Below, in pieces: positions 23,001-31,560 of a DNA stretch of 64,000 bases. The DNA comes from Zhengitettix transpicula (Eukaryota; Arthropoda; Insecta; Orthoptera; Tetrigidae). Where the stretch lies: assembly GCA_037074705.1 (NCBI GenBank), contig CM073595.1, forward strand, positions 73,022,139-73,086,138, in the 5' to 3' direction. The notes under the pieces are model-generated. The model did no database searches, was not told the DNA's origin, and saw only the letters and a list, made by a program, of their open reading frames with translations. The stretch's first letter is position 1, and the number at the start of each line of letters is the position of its first letter. Both the position numbers and the translations under genes were made by a program.

Positions 23001-23526
23001 ACTTAAATTGCCGCTAGACATAGCGAGACACGAAATTCCTACTTGCAACATAAGCAAGTCAAGTGGTCAAGCTCGGGTACTGAAAATATGTAAATTAATA
23101 GTATGGGATGAATGTACTATGGCTCACAAGAAATCTCTCGAGGCCCTTGACAACACTATGAAAGACCTTAAAGGAAATAAGAACATCATGGGAGGGACTC
23201 TCGTACTCCTCTGTGGAGACTTTCGTCAAACTCTGCCCATCATCCCAAACGCAACACCAGCTGATCAAATCCACGCATGTTTAAAACAGTCCTTTTTGTG
23301 GAGACATATGCAAAAGTTAACGTTACATCAAAATATGAGAGTGCAGTTCGGAGATGACGCAGCACAGGCTTTTTCAAAAAAACTTTTAGAGATGGGAGAA
23401 GGTAGGTTACCCCTAGACTATTCAGGTAATCTAAAATTCTCAACCGACTTTTGTAATCTGGTGTCGTCCATCTCAGACCTAAAAAGGCGGTCTATCCGGC
23501 AGTTCAACAAAACTATCAAAACTTGA
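20065..23526 (+). CDS. Helitron Rep endonuclease / PIF1-like helicase, main part
   Basis: This frame of 1153 residues encodes the enzyme that nicks, transfers and unwinds one strand during rolling-circle transposition in the nucleus. Visible in order: a cysteine cluster C5, C8, C21, C22; the Helitron N-terminal Rep region (about 260-590) with HUH motif H438-S-H440 in RGLPHSHNLIWL; a second Cys-rich segment (481-506); and the two catalytic tyrosines Y578 and Y582 in YVCKYINKG. The SF1 helicase follows with Walker A GGTGKT (935-940), Walker B WDE (1014-1016), motif III GDFRQ (1051-1055) and motif IV near N1090. The ATG at 20065 may not be the true start, because conserved sequence continues upstream in frame to 19954. 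The frame stops early at 23526, where a one-base shift at an A5 run (about 23481-23485) separates it from helicase motifs V and VI. Confidence 0.95.
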   Translation: MQTVCTYCHAKKFKSETAGICCKNGKVKLSNLETPPHELLTYTVGNTAESKHFLTNIRKYNSSFQMTSFGATSVVENPGFATTFTVQGQIYHKAGSLLPLSDQQPKFLQIYFIGNDETETNQRCGYISETRRHIVSSLQTMFHEHNDLIKTFKTALEHMPTDEYKVVIRADRRPAGEHERRFNTPEGHEIAVVMSADGFDRRDIIIQRRGHSLQRISETHRFYDSLQYPVIFPRGEEGYHFNLRLVNPRTGQPTKKKVSAMLFYAYRLMVRDAQPNHILNCRHLFHQFVVDMYAKIETERLLYIRLNQRKLRVEEYIHLRDAITNDWDIENIGSLVILPSTFTGSPRHMHEYTQDAMTYVKTYGRPDLFITFTCNPTWLEIKEILTNGQLPSDRHDLIARVFKLKQLKLMDVITKGHVFGIPRCWMYTIEWQKRGLPHSHNLIWLKDKIHPSQIDDIISAELPDPTQDPDLSIVITSNMIHGPCGNLNRNCPCMKDGRCTKKYPRKFIKDTQTGTDGYPLYRRRSPEDGGFTAKLKIRKNTEIEIDNRWVVPYSPLLSRMFQAHINVEYCNSVKSIKYVCKYINKGSDMASFCITNDTTNDEVTQYHLGRYISSNEAVWRILGFPIHERYPTVVHLSVHLENGQRVYFTTQTAPKVIDQPPNTTLTAFFQLCQKDAFARTLLYPEIPRYYTWNSSRKVFSKRKLGQSVPGHDVHASNALGRVYTVHPNNAECFFLRMLLHYVRGPTSFAYLKTVNGELCESYRETCQQLGLLQTDQCWDDTMREAELISMPDQIRNLFAIILTMCSPSNPVTLWESYKEALCEDILRNVRRENPTLEISFGPDIFNMALIILENKCLAIANKTMQQLGMPQPLRSQEDVFHPDCVREKSYNVEQLTSYVLQNRPLLNEDQRKAYEIIMHNIFKENGGIIFLDASGGTGKTFLTNLILAEVRSRGQIALAIASSGIAATLMDGGRTAHSALKLPLDIARHEIPTCNISKSSGQARVLKICKLIVWDECTMAHKKSLEALDNTMKDLKGNKNIMGGTLVLLCGDFRQTLPIIPNATPADQIHACLKQSFLWRHMQKLTLHQNMRVQFGDDAAQAFSKKLLEMGEGRLPLDYSGNLKFSTDFCNLVSSISDLKRRSIRQFNKTIKT

Positions 23527-24131
23527 ATTGGTTGCGAGAAAGAGCCATTCTCGCTCCTAAAAACGACGATGTCCACGAAATAAACAATGAAATACTTACC
23601 ATGTTACCAGGCATCGTATCAGAGTACAACTCTATTGATACAGTAATAGATACCGACGAGGCAGTTAATTTCCCACCAGAGTTCCTAAACTCACTGGATC
23701 CACCTGGTTTACCACCCCATAGGCTCTTACTGAAAGAAGGTTCACCGATTATTTTACTACGGAATCTCGACCCTCCAAAACTCTGCAACGGCACAAGACT
23801 GTGTGTTAAGAAGATGCTTGAAAATGTAATCGAAGCTACTATATTAACAGGAAAGGGAGAGGGGGAAATAGTATTTATCCCACGGATACCATTAATTCCA
23901 ACAGATTTGCCATTTAACTTTAAGAGATTGCAATTTCCAGTAAGACTTGCATTCTCAATTACAATCAATAAGTCGCAAGGACAATCAATAAAGCTCTGCG
24001 GAGTAAATTTGACATCACCATGCTTCTCCCACGGTCAACTATATGTAGCTTGCTCAAGAGTCGGATCACCTAAGAATTTATTCATTCATGCTCCAGGAAA
24101 CGAAACTAAAAACATAGTCTACAGTTTCTAA
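23523..24131 (+). CDS. Helitron helicase C-terminal part (motifs V-VI)
   Basis: The 202-residue frame continues the previous helicase in the -1 frame. The true reading enters upstream of its ATG, near 23485, where the shifted frame reads KAVYPAVQQNYQN, the usual Helitron sequence before NWLRERAILAP. It holds the block ILLRNLDPPKLCNGTRL (77-93), motif V around INKSQGQS (148-155) and motif VI YVACSRV with R179, and ends in the customary NIVY terminus. The 4-base overlap with the preceding frame is not a bacterial-type coupling; it results from the frame break. Losing one A from an A6 run explains the break fully, and a sequencing error or a programmed shift are alternatives. Without this part the upstream protein would lack a functional helicase. 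Confidence 0.92.
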   Translation: MNWLRERAILAPKNDDVHEINNEILTMLPGIVSEYNSIDTVIDTDEAVNFPPEFLNSLDPPGLPPHRLLLKEGSPIILLRNLDPPKLCNGTRLCVKKMLENVIEATILTGKGEGEIVFIPRIPLIPTDLPFNFKRLQFPVRLAFSITINKSQGQSIKLCGVNLTSPCFSHGQLYVACSRVGSPKNLFIHAPGNETKNIVYSF

Positions 24132-24393
24132 CACCTTCCACTTCAGAATTTATAAACAATGAAGACTAGCATTATACTATCCCACATGAGAGGGACTTCA
24201 CAAGACGCAAATTGATGCTGCATCATCATAATGACATTTAAGGTAAGAAAACAAATATTAGCAATCACCAGTATATAAATTAATAAAAAGAACAATAGAG
24301 ATTTTTTTACAAATATTTTAAATTTTAAATTATAATTCATTACGAAAGTTTGTTTCAAACCAATTTATATTAATAATTAAAATCAATAATAGT
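24132..24393. other. 3' flank of the Helitron gene with one strong donor-like site
   Basis: AAGGTAAGAA near 24240 matches the splice-donor consensus. The preceding sequence is closed by stops in all frames shortly before it, so if it is used it would be a non-coding 3' exon. No polyadenylation signal can be placed with confidence. Confidence 0.3.
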
Positions 24394-25180
24394 TTTAGTA
24401 AAACGATTTTCTTTATATTACCTTAAAATCCGAATAAGATATATGTGTAATATTTAATTGCCAATCATATTCAATTTTGGAAGTTAATAATTTAACACAA
24501 ATGTATATTAACAAAAATATTTTACAGTAAAATAGCCGTTCGCATCAAGCCACCTCAAATACCGCCCAGAATTCCAACTATCAGCCAAAGGAATCATAAA
24601 ATGCTACAAACGTTATTGAAAGGTAAATTAAATTTTGGTATGATTAAGACAAACAATTAAATGGTTTTAAATTTAGTAAAACGATTTTCTTTATATTACC
24701 TTCAAATCCGAATAAGATATATGTGTAATATTTAATTGCCAATCAAATTCAATTTTGGAAGTTAATAATTTAACACAAATGTATATTAACAAAAATATTT
24801 TACAGTAAAATAGCCCTTCGCATCAAGCCACCTCAAATACCGCCCAGAATTCCAACTATCAGCCAAAGGAATCATAAAATGTTACAAACGTTATTGAAAG
24901 GTAAATTAAATTTTGGTATAATTAAGACAAACAATTAAATGGTTTAAAATTTAGTAAAACCATCTTCTTTATATTTTCTTAAAATCCGAAAGAGAAATGT
25001 GTATATTATTTAATTGCCAATCATATTCAATTTTGGAAGTTAATAATTTAACACAAATGTATATTAACTAAAATATTTTACAGTAAAATAGCCCTTCGCA
25101 TCAAGCCACCTCAAATACCGCCCAGAATTCCAACTATCAGCCAAAGGAATCATAAAATGTTACAAACGTTATTGAAAGGT
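24394..25180 (+). repeat. 278-bp tandem unit, three copies with a conserved 95-nt core
   Basis: TTTAGTAAAAC starts at 24394, 24672 and 24950, a period of exactly 278 bp both times. Each unit ends in ATATTTTACAG followed by a 95-nt core (24528-24622, 24806-24900, 25084-25178) and then GGTA. The second and third cores are identical, while the 134 bases before them differ at a dozen or so positions and the bases after the third core do not match at all. The core is open in one frame for 31 codons (KIALRIKPPQIPPRIP and on). A diverged fourth upstream half, with the TTTTTTACAG end but no core, lies at about 25248-25383. Confidence 0.9.
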
Positions 25181-25383
25181 ACAACATAAAATCTTTCCAC
25201 AATTTCCTTAAAAAAAATTGGATTAAATACGACAAAAATTATTTGATTTGAACTTTACTAAATTATTATGTTTTTACTATTTTCATTACCGCGTACGAAA
25301 TGCGTATATTAATTATGTGCCAAGTATAATCAATTTTGTAAGTAATTAATTAAACAAAATTAACATAATTATATTTTTTACAG

Positions 25384-27290
25384 ACATTATAATTTTTTTC
25401 AGGTATAAGAATTAAATTATTCATTGCACTTGAATTTAATCTACTCACCAGCCGGTAACTTTTATACCTTGGAGAATTATGTTTAGAAACTGTTGTGGAG
25501 CACCGACAGCCGACTCTCTGGAATAAGCTGAATTTAGTAGGTTTATTTCGTTACGGAGTGTTTGGACTCATTTCCTCTGCTCTGATTCTATACATTAATT
25601 TTTTCATACGTACAGTTTTTTTTCGTTAGTAACGATTTATTCATTTTTTTCCCGTTCCACTTTTTTAATTATGTTACGTTATAGTTTACGGAACAACTGA
25701 TAATATCAGTAACCATTAAATCTATGACAATCCTCGAGATTAAGAAGCGCGATGCCGGAAGAATGAAAGAACAATGATGAGACGCCCTGACGCAATTTAG
25801 AATCGACACCGCCCTTAGACGATCGCGGGACAAAAACAAAGTCGATTTCAAAGGGTTAAGTGGTTTTAGTGAGTAAGAGTCTCACACTACCTGAGAGGTG
25901 CGGACCCCTGTCAGGTGTCCATGAAGGATTTCCACTGTTATCCCTCTTAAAAAAATAAAAAAAATAAAAAAATTTAATATCTTTTATGGTTTTATTATCG
26001 CTATAGTGCAGATCACCACAAGTATCCGCTCTTAAACTAATTATGTCTGGGAGCAATACCTGTGAATTAAATTAGACACTCAAGCACCTTGGTAGTAGGC
26101 CAGTAATCACATCTATATTATTACCACATTGAGTATTATATTTTATTTTGAACTATATATGTTTCAATAAAATACATATTTATATAATTATGAAAATATA
26201 AACAATTTATTAATATATATTTTTATAACCTGTTGTTTTACTTCAATTTCCTATAAATTGCTATGAATAATTAAAATTTTAATTTCATTATTGATATTTT
26301 TATCAACAATTTCCTATTGCCCTGTATCCTTCTTTAAAACTTCATTTTCCTTTTCAATTCCTACAATTTTTGAAAGTATGACCTGCCTTATTTTTCAACT
26401 TTTAAGTTGCCAATAGTATTATTCATTTGTTTATAGTGCCGCAGTTATGAACACTCTTAAAATTCCAGCAATTTTATTGCTTCTCTTAAGTCTACCTAAA
26501 GCTGTATCGACAAGTCTACAGTCTCACAAATCACCTAAATAAATTAAAAATTTTACCCTATCGTCAGTATTAATTCACTCTCAATATTTTGGCTGATTTT
26601 TTTTAATCTCTTATTATACCGGGAGTATTTTTAACTATTTTAATTTACCCTCAGTATTTCCGATTTAATTAAGATACTCAATGTAATTTTGTTTGTTTTA
26701 CCCAACTGCAATTCTTTTATACATTGTCAAGTACCGGAAGTACAATTGACTGTTTAAACATACAGGAGGTACTTTTCGAATTATTACGATACCGGAATTA
26801 ACATTACTTTTCCTCAGTCAAGGTTCCATAACTATAATCATTCTATTAGGGTACCACTAATAATCTTCGATTTCTTGAGCTACAGAAAGTAACTCTTCCT
26901 TTAACAAATATATGTCTATTTTATTGAAGGTACCCCAATAATTTTATATTTTCTTGCGTGCTCCCACAGTTTTGACTATCTTAAGCTACCCGGTGTATTT
27001 TTCAATGACGTCGAGATTGTTTTACGATTTTATATATACAACGTATACATTCCATATTGTTAGAGGACTAAAGAAATTTTGCAACCTCTCAAAACGTCTT
27101 CCCTCCAATAACATACACGGAGTCATAATTCCGGTTATCCTTAAATTAATATTCCGTCATCATCCATTACCCAGGGGCGTAAAAAGCAAATGGACAAAAT
27201 TTTGACGCTGTTGAAGTCGGTTAAATCACAGCTAGACCTACAAATTAAATTTAAATTCAGAATTATAGATATAAACACCCGGCACCCAGA
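25384..27290. other. No confirmed gene; possible terminal exon then AT-rich DNA
   Basis: After the fourth acceptor-like site a second one (TTTTTTTCAG) ends near 25401. The following sequence is open for about 18 codons in the phase that the 95-nt cores would require. A short inverted repeat (ACCTGA/TCAGGT) lies near 25890-25916. The rest, to 27.2 kb, is AT-rich with no recognised family. Confidence 0.35.
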
Positions 27291-27297
27291 TATCTAA

Positions 27298-27361
27298 TCT
27301 TCAAATAAATAAAATTTACTCTGTGTGATAAGTACACGGGCAACGCCGGGCACCCAGCTAG
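27298..27361 (+). mobile_element. 64-bp mini-Helitron at the head of an array
   Basis: It starts TCTTCAAATAAATAAAAT after an A and ends CGGGCAACGCCGGGCACCCA followed by GCTAG at 27361. The next Helitron begins directly with TC at 27362. Just before it, GGCACCCAGATA (about 27281-27292) looks like the mutated 3' end of yet another copy. Confidence 0.7.
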
Positions 27362-29350
27362 TCTTATAAATAAAAGAGAGTGTATGTATGTTTCTTTGTT
27401 TGTTTGTATGTTTGTTTGTATGTATATTTGTATGTTCGTTATACAAATCTACACCGGTAGAGCAAATTTCACCAAATTTCGTACACGTGTTCTTTACGAC
27501 CAGGAAACAAACACTGTCGGGGTGAGACATGTCTACCACCCCCAGAAGCGGGGATGCACGGGGGTTGAAATATTTAAACATGCTAAAACAGCCGATATTT
27601 TAGTCGGATAATAATTTTTAGGGGACCAAGATATTTATGGTGTTTCTACCGATGTTTTCTGAATATAATTTTCATCCCCTACACCCTGGGAAAAGGGCAC
27701 CCTTAGGGTTTAGGGTGGAGAATACAAATCTATACCGGTGGATCAAATTTCACCAAATTTCGTACACGTGTTCTTTGCGACCAGGAAAACAACACTGTCG
27801 GGGTGAGACGCGCCTACCACCCCCTGAAGCGGGGGTGGACGGGGGTGGAAATATTTGAACATGCTAAAACAGTCGATATTTCAGTCGGATAAATATTTGT
27901 GGAGGTCAAAGATATTTATAGTCTTTCCACTAATGATATCTGAATATAATTTTCAACCTCTACACCCTGGGGAAAGAGCACCCCTAGCGTTAGAGGGGGA
28001 GAATACAAATCTACACCGCTGGAGCAAATTTCACCAAATTTGGTACACGGGTTCTTTGCGACCAGGAAAACAACACTGTCGGGGTGAGACGCGCCTACCA
28101 CCCCCTGAAGCGGGGGTGGACGGGGGTGGAAATATTTGAACATGCTAAAACAGTCAATATTTAAGTCGGATAAATATTTGTAGAAGTCAAAGATATTTAT
28201 AGTCTTTCCACTGATGATATCTGAATATAATTTTCAACCTCTACACCCTCGGGAAAGAGCACCCCTAGCGTTTGGGGTGGAGAATACAAATCTACACGGC
28301 TGGAGCAAATTTCACCAAATTTCGTACACGGGTTCTTTGCGACCAGGAAAACAACACTGTCGGGGTGAGACGCGTCTACCAACCCCAGAAGCGGGGGTGG
28401 ACCGGGGTTGAAATACTTAAACATGCTAAAACAGCAGGTATTAGATTTGGATAAATATTTTCGGGGTCAAAGATATTGACTGTGTTTCTACCGATGTTAT
28501 CTGAATATAATATTCATCTCCTACGCCCTGGGAAAAGGGCACCCTTAGGGTTTGGGGTGGAGATGCTTTACAGAAAAATAACGCGAATACAACCGAGTTT
28601 GGAGTCAAATCGAAGGTCATGGATGTCAGTGAGTTTACTCCGGATAAATATTTTTAATTGCCCATTTAACCCGAAATGGTGGGGGTTGGAAGGGAAGATA
28701 AATAGTCAGTTCTTGCGCGTTCTTGGAGGAGAATTACGTGAATACTATTTCAACGGATGTTGTTGAAAATATAAATCCCTTTAGACATTAGTGGTGAGCT
28801 TGCTTAGGGCTGGGGGTGAGAATTGTCTATTATTCTAAAACTGCCAAAATGTTATGTGTTTATGGATAAACTAGATTGATATTGTTTCTACCGATGTGAT
28901 ATGAGTAAAAATTCAACACTTTCCACCACGGGAAAGTAGCAGATTTAAGGGTGGTGTTTTTCATATTATTTTAACCTATGTTGTTTCCATTAAAACGACG
29001 TTTAATCAAAAATAAAAGTGTTTCAGAACCATTGCTTTTTGTACTCTTTTAAAAAGTTTTTATATTATAAATTGTTATAAACATAATTTTACATTTATTC
29101 CGTAATTGAAGTTGTATTATTGTGAAGAAATAAAGCAACAAATAATCACGGACAAATAAATGTAACAAAAACTCTACATGCCAACGTAGTTTATAATTTA
29201 GTTTACTACAACTTCAATGAAAATATTATCCACGTAATCTACATTATTAGAACAATTGTTCTCAAAATCCTAAACCATATAAATCAATCCATTATTAATC
29301 ACTTTTCTACCAGAACGAAAGGGCTTAATATAAATAATTATTACACTTAA
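27362..29350 (+). mobile_element. Non-autonomous Helitron, copy B
   Basis: TC at 27362 is followed by the microsatellite (about 27381-27440), four 281-bp modules and the same tail as copy A at 7425-9412. It lacks its own CTAG end: the tail is cut at 29350, where another Helitron starts with TC after an A. The 75-codon frames on both strands are repeat translations and not genes. Confidence 0.8.
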
Positions 29351-31503
29351 TCTTATATATAAAAATGAGTGTATGTTTGTATGTTTGTATGTTTGTATAT
29401 TTGTATGTTTGTATATTTGTATGTTTGTATATTTGTATGTTTGTATATTTGTATGTTCGTTACACAAATCTACACCGCTGGAGAAAATTTCACCAAATTT
29501 TTTCGTACACGTGTTCCTTGCGACCAGGAAACAAACACTGTCGGGGTGAGACGCGTCTACCACCCCCAGAAGCGGGGTTGGACGGGGGTGGAAATATTTA
29601 AACATGCTAAAACAGTCTATATTTCAGTCAGATAAATATTTTTAGGGGTCACAGATATTTATAGTGTTTCCACTGATGATATCTGAATATAATTGTCAAC
29701 CTCTACACCCTGGGGAAAGAGCACTCCTAGCGTTTGGGGTGGAGAATACAAATCTATACCGGTGGATCAAATTTCACCAAATTTCGTACACGTGTTCTTT
29801 GCGACCAGGAAACAAACACTGTCGTGGTGAGACGCGTCTACCACCCCCAGAAGCGGGGGTGGACGGGGATTGATATATTTAAACATGCTAAAACAGTCTA
29901 TATTTCAGTCGGATAAATATTTTTAGGGGTCACAGATATTAATAGTGTTTCTACCGACTGTCAGGGTGAGACGCGTCTACCACCCCCAGAAGCGGGTCGG
30001 GATTATCAGTAGAGCACTTTTAGGTGTTGGGTGGAGGAACGCTGCAATAAAATAACGCGAATACAACCGAGATTGTAGTCAAATCCAAGGTTATGGATGT
30101 CATCCAGTTCAATTATAGCACCAAATTGCCCGTTTAGCCCCAAGAGGCGGGAGTGGATGAGATGGAAATTTTCTAACATGAGAAATCATCGATATTAGCG
30201 TGGAATAAATAAATGCCGCGACCATTGACGTTGATAGTATTTCTACCGATGTTGTTTGTAGGCATGATAGGGTTGGGGCTGGAGGGGATTTCCTTGAAAA
30301 TAACGGGAAAACAACCGAGATTCGAGTCAAATCGAAGGCCATGGATGTCCCTGAACTTATTTATGACAATCTGGACAACGCGCGGGTATCGGCCGGGTTA
30401 GGATGAGTTACCGGCTGTTTTTTGCGTCGATTAAATATATTTCGGGATGAATTAGATTAATAAAATTTCCCTACATGTTCTCTGTGTATAATTTCAACCC
30501 CTTTCGGACTCATAAGGGTGCACCCTTAAGGGTGGGCGTGTAGTAGCATTACATAAAAAGAAACCAGAAACTATCGGGATTGTCACTGAGTTTAATTAAT
30601 TTCCTTGAAAATAACGGGAAAACAACCGAGATTCGAGTCAAATCGAAGGTAATGGATGTCGCTGAATTTATTTATGACAATCTGGACAACGCGCGGGTAT
30701 CGGCTGGGTTGGGATGAGTTGACCGGCTGTTTTTTCGTCAATTAAATATATTTCGGGATGAATTAGATTAATAAAATTTCCCTACATGTTCTCTGTGTAT
30801 AATTTCAACCCCTTTCGGACTCGGAAGGGTGCACCCTTAGGGGTTGGCGTGGAAGTAGCATTAGATAAAAATAAACCAGAAACTATCAGGATTGTCACTG
30901 AGTTTAATTATGACATTAAACTTGACCGTTTAAGTCCCCGAAGCGGGAGTGGTCGGGGGTGTAAAATTTCAAACATGTTAAACGGTCGATATTTGCGATA
31001 ATTATTTCCTGGGGTTAATTACTTTGATAGTATTTATACCGATGTTGTTTGTGTATAATTTAACCCGTGTGAGGGGAGCAAGCTTAGGGGTGGGGTGGAG
31101 GTACGTTAAATAAAATCCCGCAAAAACAACCGAGATTCGAATCAATTCAGAGACTATGAATGTCGCTGAGTCTAATTGTGACAACCCTGGGGGGGTAACG
31201 CGACGGGTTTGGGAGTTGTTGGGCGAGGGAATAAATTTTCAGACAATGTAATCGGCCGATTTTTGCGTGGAATACATTATTTTTCATTATCGCATATTTG
31301 TGGGGGTGGTCATCTTCTAACATGTAAAAACGGCCGATATATTTAGTCAATGACTTCATCCGCCTTCGGCATGGGAGGTGAGCACATTTAGGGATAGGGT
31401 TCGAGGAGCTTTACATAAAAATAGCGCAAAAGTAACCAAAATTGGAGTCTTTTGGATGGTTATAGATAAATGACATCTCGGGCAACGCCGGGCACCCAGC
31501 TAG
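29351..31503 (+). mobile_element. Non-autonomous Helitron, copy C, complete termini
   Basis: It starts TCTTATATATAAAAATGAGTG and carries a GTATGTTTGTATATTT microsatellite (29368-29458) and two 281-bp modules. A unique 1.5-kb part (about 29950-31500) with GGGAAAACAACCGAGATTCG repeated several times follows. It ends TCTCGGGCAACGCCGGGCAC then CCAGCTAG at 31503, followed by T. It is 2153 bp with no coding capacity. The distal 1.5 kb is nearly the same as 36680-38233. Confidence 0.85.
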
Positions 31504-31505
31504 TA

Positions 31506-31528
31506 TCTAATAAATAAAACAGAGTGTT

Positions 31529-31560
<32 letters not shown>

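Larger units (their letters stand above)
18735..24131 (+). mobile_element. Coding core of an autonomous Helitron
   Basis: Three consecutive plus-strand frames (18735-20018, 20065-23526, 23523-24131) are parts of one Rep/helicase gene separated by two frame breaks. The Rep endonuclease, the SF1 helicase motifs and the C-terminal block are all present and in order. The outer ends of the transposon could not be placed. I see neither an obvious 5' TC start nor a hairpin plus CTRR end, and the GGGCAACGCCGGGCACCCAG terminus of the nearby non-autonomous Helitrons does not flank it. Tandem repeats on both sides (220-bp satellite before, 278-bp units after) may belong to the element. Confidence 0.9.
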
